Source of the DNA: Syncephalastrum monosporum B8922
Lineage: Eukaryota > Mucoromycota > Mucoromycetes > Mucorales > Syncephalastraceae
Length of the DNA: 64,000 nt
NCBI GenBank assembly: GCA_000697355.1
Contig: JNEN01001247.1
Coordinates: 124,001 to 188,000, forward strand
Reading direction: 5' to 3'
Under the pieces are notes generated by a model. It saw nothing but the letters and a program-made list of their open reading frames with translations, did not search any database and was not told where the DNA came from. Within the stretch, counting starts at the first letter, position 1; each line of letters begins with the position of its first letter. A program made the position numbers and the translations under genes. This document shows, in pieces, positions 1 through 11,449 of this stretch.

Positions 1-1741
1 CCGTGTGCGAGCAGGCCAACCAGTGCTCTCTTGAATCAGACCATTATGCAGAGCTCATTGAGAAGACCTGGCCACGGATCCTGTTTGTGCACAATCACAT
101 TCTCGTCCAGCTCACGACCCTCGACCGCATTCGCGAGTTTGTTGCTGTCAAGGCCGACGAAGTGCGCTCTTGCATCGACGTGCGGTTTATTCTATCCAGT
201 ACATGCTCTTTTTCTTATTCAACTTGAAACTGTTTAGGACCGAGAAGGTGCGCTGGCTAAAGTCTCGATCGAGCTACAGACGATCTTTGATGTGTTGCGC
301 AATTCAGCCATTGACAAGGGCATCTTGCGCATCAACGAGCAAGAGCGGCGGACGACCTTGTTTGACTATATCGATGACCAGGCTGTGCTTGAACTCCAGC
401 GACAGGCGGACGACGAGATAAGCGAGATTGAGGTATACCTCTTGTTTCTTCGTTACGGACACCGTGCTCATTATCTTGTAACGACCAGGGCCTGTATTCT
501 TCCCTCGTTACAACTGCCAAGTCCTTGTCTGCAACGATATCTGACCTGGCTGCCATGCAAGAAGCAGCGCTGTCCGTTTCATTGAACGATTCGGCCTCGG
601 CCTTTGCCAACGAAAGAGCCCAAATCCAGGAGGAAGAAATCACCAAAATGGCAGAGATCCTGACCAGCCTGACCAACCACTATGATCAGCTCGGCGAGGC
701 CACACGGCTTTGTCAGTCAGGCCCTGAAGCACAGGACCAACTAGATATCACAGGTAAAATAAGAGAGATGGACACATCAGTCAGAGAGGTTACTTATCCT
801 CGCCTTAGTATTGCAGAATGACCATAACCGTATACCCGATATTCTCGACGAACTCCATGAGTCACTTGAAATTGTCGAGTCTGTCAAGTAAGATGGATGA
901 CGTGACGTGGAAGACCGGGGCAGGCTAACATGTTCTCCCAGAGAAGAGATCCGCGTACGGCTCCAGGTGTATGCCTCCATACAAGACGACCTCATCAAGG
1001 TCCTCGACCACCTCGACAATTTTGGGTCTCCAAGCGGCCAAGCAGATACCATTTGCGAGAAGATCATCAGTGCCGAAGCCGAGATGAAGGAGCATGAAAC
1101 GAGTCTGACGAATCTTTTTAAAGAGCTCTCGGCTCTCAAGGACTGGTAAGGAAAAAAAAAAATGGGAGAAAGAAGAGCTTTGGGATGGAGATACGTGAGA
1201 GTGTTCTCTAAATCGCCCACAGGTATCGTGTCTATGCTGCATCATATAACCATCTTATCCTTGAAATCGAGAGGCGGAAAAAGACCACAGAAAAACAGGA
1301 GCGGTTGTATCAGGAGCTACTACAATCTTTCGAGGACACTTATAATGGTACTTAAGGAAGATAAGGATGGTCTTGGTAAAAGTGAGTAAAGCTCACATAT
1401 TCCGTAGATGAGCTTCAGGAGCGACGGCGATGGTTTGCTCAACATGGCGAATACCTGCCGGAAGATCTGTGCCAATTCATGATGGTAAGGATAGTATGGC
1501 TCACATAGGAAGACTAGCCGACATGCTTTTAAATTACAGGAACAACCATCAAGACTGACGGTGGATCTGGTTTCCCCGGACCGGGTACGGCTACCTGACC
1601 TTTCCGAGTCGACAGTGCAAAAAGTATGTCAATCATCATGTTTGAGGTTTTTTGTTCCATTTTTAGCTGACATGATCATGACTACTGCCATAATAGGCAT
1701 TGGAAGGTATCCATAGCAGTCGGCCAGATCCTATCCCATGA
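1..1741 (+). CDS. ATG17: Atg17-like autophagy scaffold protein (5' end outside window)
   Basis: Predicted scaffold of the Atg1 kinase complex that organises the pre-autophagosomal structure in the cytosol. The window opens inside the gene, in frame from base 3, with no start visible. At least seven exons join through short GT-AG introns (for example 1624-1696). The product is almost wholly helical and coiled-coil-like. Near the C-terminus a block reading RRRWFAQHGEYLPEDL resembles the conserved Atg17 tail (charged helix, then HG-x-YLP-x-D). The final exon (1697-1741) ends in IHSSRPDPIP and TGA. The first visible intron seems to use the less usual donor gtgcgg at 180, because the only splice that keeps the frame into exon 2 (from 238) needs it. 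Family assignment rests on the tail motif and helical layout; a related long coiled-coil autophagy protein (Atg11/FIP200 type) is the main alternative. Confidence 0.7.
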
Positions 1742-1993
1742 TAAGAGCGACAGCGTGACATAATACACGATTGTTCCAAAGTAGACCAGTGCACGTCAGC
1801 TGGGGAAGCAGTAGACACATGTTATGAAAGATAAAGATCTGCAGAGGGTGGATGGTCGCAGGTATCTGCAAGGAGTCTACGACAATGAAATATTCATAGT
1901 TCATTCAGGTTGCGCAGAAACAGAGACAAGGAAGGTTGACTTTGAAAACCTGGGATTTTCTTCTTTCCTTTTAAAGTGTTGTCCCATTCCATA

Positions 1994-3782
1994 ATGACCA
2001 TGACAACAAGAACGCTTCGAGTGACCAATGACCACGATCAGACGGTCGAGCTGCAGTACGATGGCGAAGCCATTGGCTTTGAAGGCAAAGGCGCGGCCGC
2101 CCTGCCCAGTAAGAAGAAGAAAAACATGGAATAAAAGTTATGCACTCTGACCGGCCATGTCAACTCTACTCTATAGCACGGGACCGCAACTGTATGATAA
2201 TGTTACCGAATGCGACAAAGCCCTCGGCGGTGTCACCGATTGACAATCATCATGTGTTGAATGTCTCGGCCAAGGCCAACACGCTCTTCCTTGATGCTGT
2301 ATGCAAAAGCGAAGGCAAGAAGCGCGGTGGGCTCCAACTGGTGAAGCTGCGGTACACGATCTCGGCTGAGCAATCGGATGAGGCAGACCAGTTCTGTAAA
2401 GCTGTTATGGCCGGCGTTTATAAAGGTAAACCAGCATTTGTTTGTGTACATATGCATATACGCAGGGGATTGTTTGCAGACAAGGTTGTCTCACATGCAT
2501 GATTTTTTTTTTTCATTGGGTAGGCCTGGTCCAACGAAAGCGACTCAAGGTGCTGATCAACCCCGCGGGGGGTCAGGGCAGGGCACGTACCATCTTCGAT
2601 GAGCAGGTGCAGCCCATATTCCGTGCTGCGCAATGCACCCTTGATGTCCAATGTAAGTCTATAGCTATTTTGCACACGGTGGTGATACGTGTCTCACATG
2701 GCAAATGGTCGATGAAACATTTTCTCAGGCACAGAATACCAGAACCATGCTCTCGAGATTGCCAAGCAACTGGACATCAATGCCTACGACTGCATTGTCA
2801 CCGTGAGCGGTGATGGCATCATCCACGAAGTCCTGAACGGCTTTCTGCTGCGCGAAGATGCGCTGGACGCACTTAAAAAGGTCCCTCTAGGTGTGATCCC
2901 GGCCGGCACGGGTAACGCCCTGAGCATCTGCATGCTGGGTGAGAAGGCCGGCTTTGATCCTGTACAGACCGCGCTTCAGGTTATCAAAGGCAAGCCGATG
3001 GCGCTCGACCTGTGCTCGGTGACATACGCCGACAAGCAGTATTATTCGTTCCTGTCGCATAACTATGGCATCACGGCCTATGCCGATCTGGCGACGGAGC
3101 CGTTGCGCTGGATGGGCGATGCGCGCACCGTGCTGGGTCTGGTCAAGGAGATCATGGCCCGCTCGACATACCCCATGGAGGCCCACCTGGACGTGGTCGA
3201 GACCGACAAGCAAAAGATCAAGGCCGGCTATAAGGCCGCCCGCGCTGCTGCCGCATCCTCGTCCGCAACAGAAGATCATGCTGATGCGCCGTGCGCCCTC
3301 GAGCATACATTGCCTCCTCTGGACACACCTACGCCCGAGTCCTGGACGGTCGTGCGCGACGATGTGGCGCTTTTCGTGACGAGCAAGGTGCCCTGGCTGG
3401 CCCGAGGCATGTTGAGTCACCCGTGTGCGCTGCCGAATGACGGTCTGCTGGACCTGCTCCTCGTGCGTGGGGGCCACTCGATTGGCAAGCAGCTCGATGT
3501 CTTTGGCAAAGTCGAGAAGGGTGAGCACCTGGATTCAAGCATTGTAAGTCATAAAGAGAACGGTGAGAAGTCGTTGTAATATTTGGCTGACCTGTCTTTT
3601 ATATCCAGGTTGAATATTACAAGGTCAAGTCGTTCCGGCTGACACCCATCCAAACGAAAAAGAAGAGCTATGTCGCTATTGATGGCGAGCATGCGCCTGC
3701 GGAGACTTTCCAGGTGGAGACGCACCCAAGGTTGGCCCGTGTCTTGTGCGTGAACGACACATATGTCGACACATGTCCCTAA
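1994..3782 (+). CDS. Sphingoid long-chain-base kinase (sphingosine kinase family)
   Basis: Phosphorylates sphingoid long-chain bases at the membrane-cytosol face, feeding sphingolipid signalling and breakdown. The diacylglycerol-kinase-type catalytic domain shows all hallmarks in order: NPAGGQGRA (nucleotide loop), the TEYQNHA helix, VSGDGIIHEVLNG, then IPAGTGNA. The C-terminal lobe carries the expected DGLLDLLLVR and YVAIDGE blocks. The start at 1994 gives MTMTTRTLRVTN and a 115-nt first exon; later introns lie near 2109-2177, 2426-2522, 2653-2729 and 3544-3608. A low-complexity Ala/Ser insert sits between the two halves of the catalytic domain, as is common in this family. An ORF frame alone would miss the N-terminal exons. 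It resembles yeast Lcb4/Lcb5; ceramide kinase is less likely because the GTGN block is of sphingosine-kinase type. Confidence 0.9.
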
Positions 3783-4010
3783 GTAATACGATATACATTT
3801 GATACACCCCACCCTACAGATACGGTCTTTCGTGCCATAATAATACACCTTACTGCTCTATAGCTTATCCGTTGATAAAGAAAAAGGGAAAACTCGAGTT
3901 TGGTATGCCTTGTGATGTATCTCACGTGACGTTGCGAACGAGGTTGCCCGAAATCGTCCTAAATTTCAATAACCGCTCCTTCTCGTTTTCTTTTCCATAA
4001 ACACTCTAAT

Positions 4011-4423
4011 ATGCATCCCTCAGCGATCTCGCGTGCTGTCCATACCCCCATGATTCGTTTCGTCGGCTCCAGAGCGAGCCTGTGGAAGGGTAAGTTGGTG
4101 CCATTATGAAATGGAGGCGAAAATGCTGATTTCTTTCTAGATGCTCAGCACCACGGCGGCCCGCATCCCTTGACCCCGGCCAATCTCGAAAAGCATGTGG
4201 CCAAGGCTTCCGAGGCTCCCGCTGCTACCGCTTCGTCGTCGTCGAACGCTGGTAACCAAGTCCTGGAATGGGGTCAGCTGCCTGCTCGTTTCCGCCGTAC
4301 GCCTGTGACTGAGGCTGAAATGGAGGCTGTCGAGGTAAAGCAGAAAAAACGAGCTTCACGCGTCTGCAGCTTATGCTCATAATTCATATCTTTTAGTCGG
4401 GTGGTGCCACTTTTATCTTTTAA
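4011..4423 (+). CDS. KGD4: Alpha-ketoglutarate dehydrogenase subunit 4 (KGD4/MRPS36 family)
   Basis: Small mitochondrial adaptor that tethers the E3 component to the E1-E2 core of 2-oxoglutarate dehydrogenase in the TCA cycle; formerly listed as mitoribosomal Ymr31/MRPS36. Three exons (4011-4089, 4141-4334, 4397-4423) encode 99 residues. The N-terminus (MHPSAISRAVHTPMIRFVG) is basic and amphipathic like a mitochondrial presequence. A Ser/Ala-rich linker follows. The C-terminus has the family signature: PARFRR, then TEAEMEAVESGGA. The last exon adds only SGGATFIF, so the diagnostic SGGA lies behind an intron and no single open frame shows it. Assignment rests on this short C-terminal motif plus size and presequence. 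Confidence 0.8.
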
Positions 4424-4546
4424 CTTGTTTACCCAAATACGTACATCGCAGATAAAGTATGCTGTTACATGTGCACACATACAACGCGGCCCTATAGACA
4501 ACATTCACTCATTGGCATACGTTCTTCCTCCTTTTTTTTCTATCTA

Positions 4547-4592
<46 letters not shown>

Positions 4593-4727
4593 GTGCACCG
4601 CATTTTTTCAATTTTGGAAAAATAAATCATGACATTAGGATGGTATCAATTAGAAACTAAAGCTAATAATATAAGGAAAATGATAATGGGGAAATGACAA
4701 AAACGAACTTTTTGGGTTTCTCCTGTT
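4424..4727. other. Convergent 3' spacer between KGD4 and the MARVEL-like gene
   Basis: AT-rich intergenic DNA between two convergent genes. It holds a TATC/TC microsatellite and a short poly-T run, and an AATAAA-type signal near 4621. No gene is visible. Confidence 0.6.
4551..4589. repeat. TC dinucleotide microsatellite
   Basis: Uninterrupted TC repeat of about 39 bases preceded by TATC units from about 4541. It lies in the 3' spacer of KGD4. Confidence 0.95.
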
Positions 4728-5456
4728 CTACTCTTGTGCGACTTTCTGGCTTCCTTCGTTTTTGGGAGAGGAAAGATCGCGCATAGCCACCGTCTTCGTT
4801 GTGGTTTCAAGACGGCGGCGAAGGAGAAGAAGGCGAACATAGACCGCCACAGTGACCGACCAGGTAATGGTCAGAATCCATGCGAACGCGTCCGCCGCGC
4901 GCAGGCAATTGCAGGCAGTATCCATGTCGTTGATCCACGGATATAAATCAGGGTTATTAAAGATCGTTCGCCAGGACATGTAGTCGCGCCACGTACACAG
5001 CATTGCCGCGTCGGGCGTCGTCATTTGATCGGCACCCGGCAGACAAGGCAGCAACGCAGCCAGGAACAAGGTAAGGGTGATGAATCCAAAGCTGCAGACC
5101 AAGGTTTTGGAGGGTTTCCATGCACTGTACGCCGGACTGGGGTCGCACATCAATATCAGACTGTAGCCGAGCGCTGCTGAGGCGGGGATGAGCATGTAAA
5201 CAAAGGTGGATGGGTAGGCAAAGATATTGTAATTTCCTGTCATGATAGAAAGAAAGAAATGTCAATGGCGGTGTATACTCCTTGAAGAAAGGGACGGACC
5301 ATATCCAGCGAGCGAGGAGCCGCTCGCAATAAAGCTGCGGATGTTGGTTGCCACCCCAATGAGAAGGCAGAGTAGCAGGAGACCCAGAACGGCATTGAAG
5401 CCATGGAGCAGCTGGACGGGATGTGTATTCCGTAGCTTATCCCACACGACCCGCAT
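4728..5456 (-). CDS. Four-pass membrane protein, MARVEL-like
   Basis: Two exons (5456-5300 and 5236-4728) encode about 221 residues. The start at 5456 (MRVVWDKL) is preferred over an in-frame upstream start at 5576 whose extra sequence is a low-complexity Leu/Ser stretch. Four hydrophobic segments are visible: LLHGFNAVLGLLLLCLLIGV, then one around FVYMLIPASAALGYSLIL, one around SFGFITLTLFLAALLPCL, and one around AFAWILTITWSVTVAVYV. The CNCLRAADAF block just before segment 4 matches fungal MARVEL-domain proteins, which sit in membrane microdomains and vesicles. The tail is basic and cytosolic (LLLRRR). The exact substrate or partner is unknown. A Sur7- or tetraspan-type protein is an alternative. 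Confidence 0.65.
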
Positions 5457-5664
5457 GTCGAAAAGCAAAAAGGAAAGGAAAAGGAAAAGTGAAGAAAGAG
5501 AAAGGAGAGAACTTATACAAAATAGCAAAACAAGCTTAACAGGCTGCACAATTGCCTTTGTGTAACCTTCAATCAATTGGTGCTTTATAGTGGTGCGTGT
5601 ATCACTGGAGATCTTTCAATCGCGGGGACTAGGCTCTTCTTCTTTCGGAGGAGGATGCATTTGT

Positions 5665-6683
5665 TTATTCTTGGATGATGCGGTCGGGCGTAATGATGCA
5701 ATCCAGCTTTTGGTCAGTAGGTTCGGTGGGAATGTTGCCACCCTTGAGTAATTGTTCGCGCAGGGCCAGGCCGACTGAACAATACGGAATACGAGAGTTA
5801 GCTTACAGGAAGGTGGTACCAATTGCAAAATAGAAACATACCTGTTTTTGGTGGCTGGCATTGTCGCTCCTTTGCCCATACACGGCAGGATTCAATGTAC
5901 TTGTCATAGTAGCTGCATCCCGTGTAAGCCCATGTTGCGCCTGGTTTTCCTCCTTTTTGTTCTGTCTTACCCTTTGCCGTGGCCTATCCGGTTACGGTTT
6001 TCGTCAAATCCCATGGCTATAAGATAAATAGGTGGACAGAGACAATAAGAGAGAGAAAGAGATCGATTAGTTACTAGTTTTACAAAACCATCTATTGCCT
6101 TACCAGGCACCAGAATGAGATCAAGCCCTTCATGGTCGAGAGCTACAAATTAAAAAAGAAAAAGAGATTTGCATCGTTTCTCAACTGGATTACATTAGAT
6201 GATTACCATTTTCCATGGGTGCATCATGCGGCGGTTCTGGGATATTCCAATTGTTGACAGGCAAGTCGAGGTAATCCTGCCAGGACTTGATACGCACCAT
6301 TTCCATTGCGTCTGCCGTCCAGCGGGGTACGTAGCATGCCTTATCTGTTCAAACCCATGAATCCACTTCTTTGCCCGACTGATTATGTATGTACCTGTAG
6401 AGTGCAATATATCATGAATAATGGATCGCGTGTTGATCTCGCTCGACGGCATGCTAATGTAGACGCTAATGTTGCGGCTCTTTTTGTAGACCTCCGATTT
6501 AAGCAGGTGCTGCACCACAGTCTCTGCTGTTGTCATTCCAAGCGAATCAGAATAGCACGGTATTCAATGAAGTATCGACATACATTCACTGGCTAGAGTC
6601 GACCCTGAGACTGCCTTGAGGACGGTCTTAAGCTCCTTGCGGAGCGTACGCTTCAAGGCAACTGCGGTGGCGATGGAGGTCAT
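5665..6683 (-). CDS. FAU1: 5-formyltetrahydrofolate cyclo-ligase (methenyl-THF synthetase)
   Basis: Converts 5-formyl-THF to 5,10-methenyl-THF with ATP, returning stored folate to one-carbon metabolism. Seven small exons were joined by following the reading frame. The N-terminus gives LKRTLRKELKTVL (the Lys/Arg-rich phosphate-binding helix). Next come SVYISMPSSEINT, KACYVPRW, LDLILVPA, GFDENRNRIGHGKGYYDKY (the ATP/formyl-THF loop) and a closing DCIITPDRIIQE. The order and spacing match the family. The initiator is the ATG at 6683 next to a typical short first exon. The symbol follows the yeast FAU1 name. The ATG lies only 189 bp from the end of the next gene, so its promoter must be short. 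Confidence 0.9.
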
Positions 6684-6737
6684 TCTGCAGTAGCAAGAAC
6701 AAATAAAAGTGCCGAGATGGCCCTGAGAATCCCCGCG

Positions 6738-6777
<40 letters not shown>

Positions 6778-6872
6778 CAGTAGATCTATCTTTCTGGTCA
6801 TACAAAATAAACGGGTATTATATTACTACTACTATTCACAGAAAAGGATCAAAAAGCTATGGATAGACCCTC

Positions 6873-8838
6873 TCATAGAGATGGCCTGCATCCGAAATCA
6901 AACCACCACAAGTGTCCGCTACGGCCCCCGTAGAGGATCCCCATCGGTCCCATCGCAAGTCGGCTGCGCACCGAGTCATAACCATCCGAAAGGTCATCCT
7001 CGTCGCGAAAGTCCGTCTCGATCCAGTCGCGTCGTCCGTTGCGACACGCGACTTGCGCGGCCGTCGTCCCGTTGAGGGCGAACAAGGCGAGATGTCCCTT
7101 GCGATGGATGATCGCCACCCGGTCATTGTGGACAGCGACGCTGACAACGTCGCGCGGTGCCCAGCCGAGTGGCGTGGTCCGAATCGAATGGGTCAGCTCT
7201 GGCCGGCGAGTGAGGTCCGGCTGCGGGCCGGATGGCTTTTGGGGGTGAATGTACTGCTCTGTGCGATTCTGGCAGGCGTAGCCATAGTCATTGTACGCCG
7301 AGGACAGACGTCGTCTCAGTCGCCGTCGCTTGGTGCTTTCTCGTTTCAGAAGAGATGACAGTGATTGGCGTGGGGCGGTGTCGGTCAGCGAAGCATTCTG
7401 GCTTTTTGGTTCTTCTTCTTCTTGTTGTTGTTGCGGTTGCCAGCGGTAGTGGAGGATGCGGCGGGGATTGTTGGGTACGCAGACGAGATCAAGCGATCCG
7501 TCGTAGGTGACGCAAGGTATAGCACAGGATGCTATTCGTGGAGCGGAGGCCTCGGCCGTGCTGTGGATATCAAAGCTTTTGAGGTAGCCGTCGACACTGA
7601 GTGTTATCACGCTGTTCCCGGCAAGATATACGGAGTGCGGTTGATTGTCAAGAGCCTAAACAAAAACAGCGTTATCATCTTGTAGGACCCAGATAACTGT
7701 TACCGTACTCACCCTGTGAGTCAGCCGCACTCCTTTGCGCCAATTCCAGACAAACACGGCCGAGGGTCGCCTGCCAGACACGACAAAGTAGTCTTGATGG
7801 ATAGCGATGCAGTCAGGCACAAACCATGGGTGTGATCCGCCTTTGAGAACTTGGATGGGATCGGTATGACATTTCTGGGTATCATAAAACATGCACTTGC
7901 TGTGGATTAAGTCTAATCAGCTACTTTCGCACGTAGATGCACGTCATTTGTTTTCTTTTTTTTTTTTTTCGTTTTTTTATACAAAACTTACGATCCCCGC
8001 ATGGCAACAACCATCACATGCAGGCCGGGCAAGATATCAACGCACTCGACGGTCTGGTCTGAAAAGGTCCAGGTATGCTTGTGCTCAAAGGTGTGGTGTT
8101 CGGGGATATAGTGGTAGAGATGCACCCGGTTATCCTACGTATCGAATTGAGTTCACAGGGCGGCCATACAACTGGTTCTCCTATCATCATGATCATCATC
8201 ACCGTACTTCGGAAAGTGTCACCAAACTATGCTGGCGTAGTTTCACAGACAAAAGGCGGCAGCCCTGGGCGATCAGCTGAAGACGTTGCACAATGCCCAT
8301 TCGCCAGTTGACCTGAGTCCGAGCCTGGCAATACCGGGATTGCCACGACAGGCGCGCCAGGTCGATATGCACATCCTCGGTTTGGTGCTTTTTATGTAAA
8401 AGTAGATCCGGATACTGCTGGTAGAGCTCGACATACCGATGGCGCCACAGTGAAGTATCCTGCGCAATATGCCGCCATACACGACATACCTGCATAAGAT
8501 AGATCAGTAAAGCAAAGAGGAGATCACTATTCTTGTGTACGTACGAGCTGGGCACGGACGAGGTCGTTGAAGGGCAGCTTTGAAAACACTTGGAGCGCAA
8601 GCTCCCGTGGCAGCCACGACACAATGTCGTGCTGCTCAATGAGGGGCGTCTCGTCGGCGTTGTCATGAGGACGGCAGTCGACGGCAGGCGCACTTGCACA
8701 CACATCGGAGCGTTATTACTGACTCCATAAAGTTATAACAATAAGAATAATAGTCGAGGCTTACGATTTGGAAGCGAGAAGAGAAAGCTTTCGCAAGGGC
8801 TTTACTAGCTGCTCTTGGACTGATTTTCGGCGCGTCAT
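6873..8838 (-). CDS. F-box protein with a divergent beta-propeller-like C-terminus
   Basis: Likely substrate receptor of an SCF ubiquitin ligase. Exon 1 (MTRRKSVQEQLVKPLRKL) ends at about 8765. The following exons give an F-box: IVSWLPRELALQVFSKLPFN, continuing DLVRAQLVCRVWRHIAQDTSLW across an intron near 8490-8545. The long remainder contains weak blade-like strings, such as CIAIHQDYFVVSGRRPSAVFVW, ITLSVDGYLKSFDIH and RVAIIHRKGHLALFALNG. They look like degenerate WD repeats but lack clean WD dipeptides. A basic, Gln/Glu-rich insert (QPQQQQEEEEP, then KRRRLRRRL) may act as a linker or nuclear signal. The protein ends FGCRPSL at 6873. Target proteins cannot be inferred. Confidence 0.75.
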
Positions 8839-9224
8839 GTAAAATTCAGAAAAAGGAAAAGGGAAAAAGAAAAAAGAAAAGAGAGAAAGAGAAAACGGTA
8901 GTGTGAAAGCGTGAAAGTGTGAAAGTGCGAAAGCGTGAAAAGGGAAATAAAAAAAAGGGAAAGGAGCGTGGGTCGATCCGATTCTGTGGACAAGGTAAAA
9001 AGCGAAGTTTGTGTGTTTGTGTGAGCCGTCGTGGGTGAGAGTGTGTGCAAAAATCATCGAAAAATGTGAATGCTGAGACAAGAAGAGTGCAAAAGGACCA
9101 TATACGGCAAGTGAAGCGGAGGAGGAGAAGGGAGAGTGTCACTTTTGATATTGCATGAGATGGCATGTGCTCACACTATCATTCGTGTTATCTTTGCGTG
9201 TTTTTTTCCCTCTTTTTTGCTTTT
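8839..9224. other. 5' region of the F-box gene
   Basis: Purine-rich on the plus strand, pyrimidine-rich in the sense direction of the F-box gene. It contains five tandem copies of an 8-base unit at 8903-8942. The open frames across it are low-complexity Ser/Phe/Leu strings and are not coding-like. Confidence 0.5.
8903..8942. repeat. 8-bp tandem repeat (GTGAAAGC/T), five copies
   Basis: Five imperfect 8-bp units (GTGAAAGC, GTGAAAGT twice, GCGAAAGC, GTGAAAAG). They lie 65-105 bases upstream of the F-box gene start, so they fall in its promoter or 5' UTR. Confidence 0.9.
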
Positions 9225-9803
9225 TTACTCTTTCGCATAGACAAAAATGCCGTCCTGGTCGTCCGAATCGATCAGGTGCAGACCGTCGATCTCACTCAGG
9301 TTGAATACGAGGCTAACAATGCGCGCACCGCGCTGGTGGTGATACAACAACAAATCGGCTAATTTGTCAGTGTGGTCAGGCAGCAGAAACAGCACCACCA
9401 CCGACCAATCCTCTTTAACCAGCTCAGGCAACCCCAACAAGTCACCCTGTACAAATTCAGGCGCATTGCCGGTCACTTGTCGTGCGAGCTGGTGTGATTG
9501 CTCCACCAAGGCCGGATCGCTCTCGACGCCGAGTGCCCGCTGGACGCCGAATGCTGCTTTGGCTGCCGTGCAGAAACGGCCGTCGCCCGAGCCGAGATCG
9601 AGCACGCGATCGGTCGCACTAACGTTGGCCATGCGCAGTGCTTTCAGGACACGGGCAGCCGAGGTCGGGCAAAAGGGAGCGAGGCTGGCGTCTTCTTCGT
9701 CGTCGAGGTAGGCCGGAAACGGGTTCGCCTCGCTGGCATCTTGTGCGGCATGGTCGGCATCACCAAACACTTGAAGAAACCGCGTTTCCTCCTCTTGCGA
9801 CAT
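9225..9803 (-). CDS. Class I SAM-dependent methyltransferase
   Basis: Single-exon gene of 192 residues starting MSQEEETRFLQVFG at 9803. The Rossmann fold is clear: motif I DLGSGDGRFC, an acidic ALGVESD at the end of strand 2 (ribose binding), FVQGDLLGL (motif II region) and VVVLFLLPDH (motif III/IV region). It ends with a strand pair, RIVSLVFNLSEID. The layout resembles small protein-lysine methyltransferases of the FAM173/ATPSC-KMT kind, which share DLGSGDGR, but no membrane anchor is seen here and the substrate is not identifiable. It is divergent from the nucleotide-sugar transporter gene, with a 365-bp shared upstream region. Confidence 0.75.
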   Translation of the reverse strand: MSQEEETRFLQVFGDADHAAQDASEANPFPAYLDDEEDASLAPFCPTSAARVLKALRMANVSATDRVLDLGSGDGRFCTAAKAAFGVQRALGVESDPALVEQSHQLARQVTGNAPEFVQGDLLGLPELVKEDWSVVVLFLLPDHTDKLADLLLYHHQRGARIVSLVFNLSEIDGLHLIDSDDQDGIFVYAKE

Positions 9804-10168
9804 AACAAGAAACAAACAAAAAAAATAAAAGAGACGGAATTTTTTATGAAAAAATATTTTTTTAAACATGTGGTCCATGCGAGATACGAGTGTCAACATT
9901 TGGTATTCGCCATTCAAGGTGAAAGCGAGACAAGGATCAAGTAGTGGGTGTGGGATATATATGCTATGATTGAGAGCGGTAGGACATGCGGTATATGGAA
10001 GGACCCAAAACTTACAGATATCGAATGGTTGGCAGGAAAGAAAAAAAAATGTATGAAATGTATAATGATCTTGCTGAGTTTGGTCGTGAGTGGTAATGAA
10101 CATCGATTTTTGCTAACCTCAACCTTCTTTTCTGTTTAAGGTACCAGAGAAAAAGGAAGACAACACTC
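9804..10168. promoter_or_regulatory. Shared divergent promoter region
   Basis: The methyltransferase gene (leftward) and the transporter gene (rightward) start from the two ends of this AT-rich spacer, so it must hold both promoters. No clear TATA box or known binding site stands out. Confidence 0.5.
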
Positions 10169-11449
10169 ATGTCGGCGGCAAACTATTCCCGGCGGACGTT
10201 TGCCAAGCGGGATCTCTTGCCAACCTCAACCAACGGTAGACCAAAGCGTAAGTCGTTTTAAACCAGGATTTTGTCCTCTTGTTTCCATTTGCCGTTCATT
10301 GTGTGTGTGTGGTCGGTCAGTTTTCTATTCAACCGTTCTGGAATGCGATGAAGTGGATCATCCAACCAATACTGAATGCCATCGTCTTCTCCAACAGCTG
10401 AACCGCTGGTGCTCGGCCTGACACGGAAACAACTGTCGCTTGTGGTCTTGGTGGTGCAGAACAGCACTCTTGTGCTGATGATGCGCTACTCTCGAATTGT
10501 GCAAAAGGAAGGCCAGCCCATGTACCTTGCATCGACCGCCGTCTTCCTGGCCGAGGTCTTAAAAATAGTCGCCTGCTTGGCTGTGATGCGCCATCAGCAG
10601 CGGACCTGGCCCCGATTCACGTCCATGGTGCGCAATGAAATCCTGAACAAGCCGCAGGAAACCTTAAAGATGCTGATCCCCTCTGGGCTCTATGCGCTCC
10701 AGAACAATCTACTCTATGTTGCGCTGAGCAACCTTGAGGCCGCGACGTTCCAGGTCACGTATCAAATGAAGATCCTCTCGACGGCGATATTCTCGGTCGT
10801 CTTGCTCGGCCGCTCCCTCACTCGCGGCAAGTGGCTCGCGCTCGTCCTCCTCATGATTGGTGTCACCATGGTACAGTCTCAGAGCATGTCCAACTCCACC
10901 CCGCCGCCCGCCCCTCCCGCGGTGGATCAGGCTGCGCCGGTGCCTGTTGCTGCCGCCGAGCCGTCCCAGATCATTGCGGTGCAAAGCCCTTTAATTGGTC
11001 TCTTGGCCGTCATCACGAGCTGCATCTCGTCCGGCTTTGCCGGCTGCTACTTTGAAAAGATCCTCAAGACGTCCGAGACGTCCATGTGGGTCCGCAACAT
11101 CCAGCTCGGCATCTCGGGTGCTTTCTTTTCCTTGGTGGGCATGCTTGCATATGACATGCAGGCCTTGCGCGCCGGGGGTCTATTGCAAGGCTACGACTGG
11201 CTGACCTGGGTCGTGGTCGCGAATCAGGCCCTCGGTGGCCTACTCGTGGCCATCGTCGTCAAATATGCTGACAACATCCTTAAGGGCTTTGCGACGAGCT
11301 TGTCCATCATTGTTTCGGGCGTTATCAGTTTTTACTTGTTCAATTTTCAGCCGACCTCTCCCTTTGTGTTTGGCGCCATCATCGTCATGGTGTCCTCCTA
11401 TCTCTACGGCCTTGACTTTAAGAAGGCCGGCCCCATCAAGCCGCATTGA
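10169..11449 (+). CDS. Nucleotide-sugar transporter (UDP-galactose/UDP-GlcNAc type, SLC35A family)
   Basis: Golgi or ER antiporter that imports nucleotide sugars for glycosylation. Exon 1 starts at 10169 (MSAANYSRRTFAKRDLLP) and ends at an intron with donor gtaagt at about 10249; exon 2 resumes at about 10399 and runs to 11449. Family marks are NNLLYVALSNLEAATFQVTY, QMKILSTAIFSVVLLGR, GFAGCYFEKILK and the signature KYADNILKGFATSLSIIVSG. About ten hydrophobic segments are present. A proline/alanine-rich loop sits mid-protein between repeats. The basic C-terminal end (DFKKAGPIKPH) faces the cytosol. Substrate cannot be fixed from sequence: UDP-galactose, UDP-GlcNAc and CMP-sialate carriers share this signature. 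Confidence 0.9.

Noticed and set aside
5457..5576. N-terminal extension of the MARVEL-like protein from an upstream ATG
   Set aside because: Extra residues are low-complexity Leu/Ser from a purine-rich leader; the start at 5456 gives the expected short cytosolic head.
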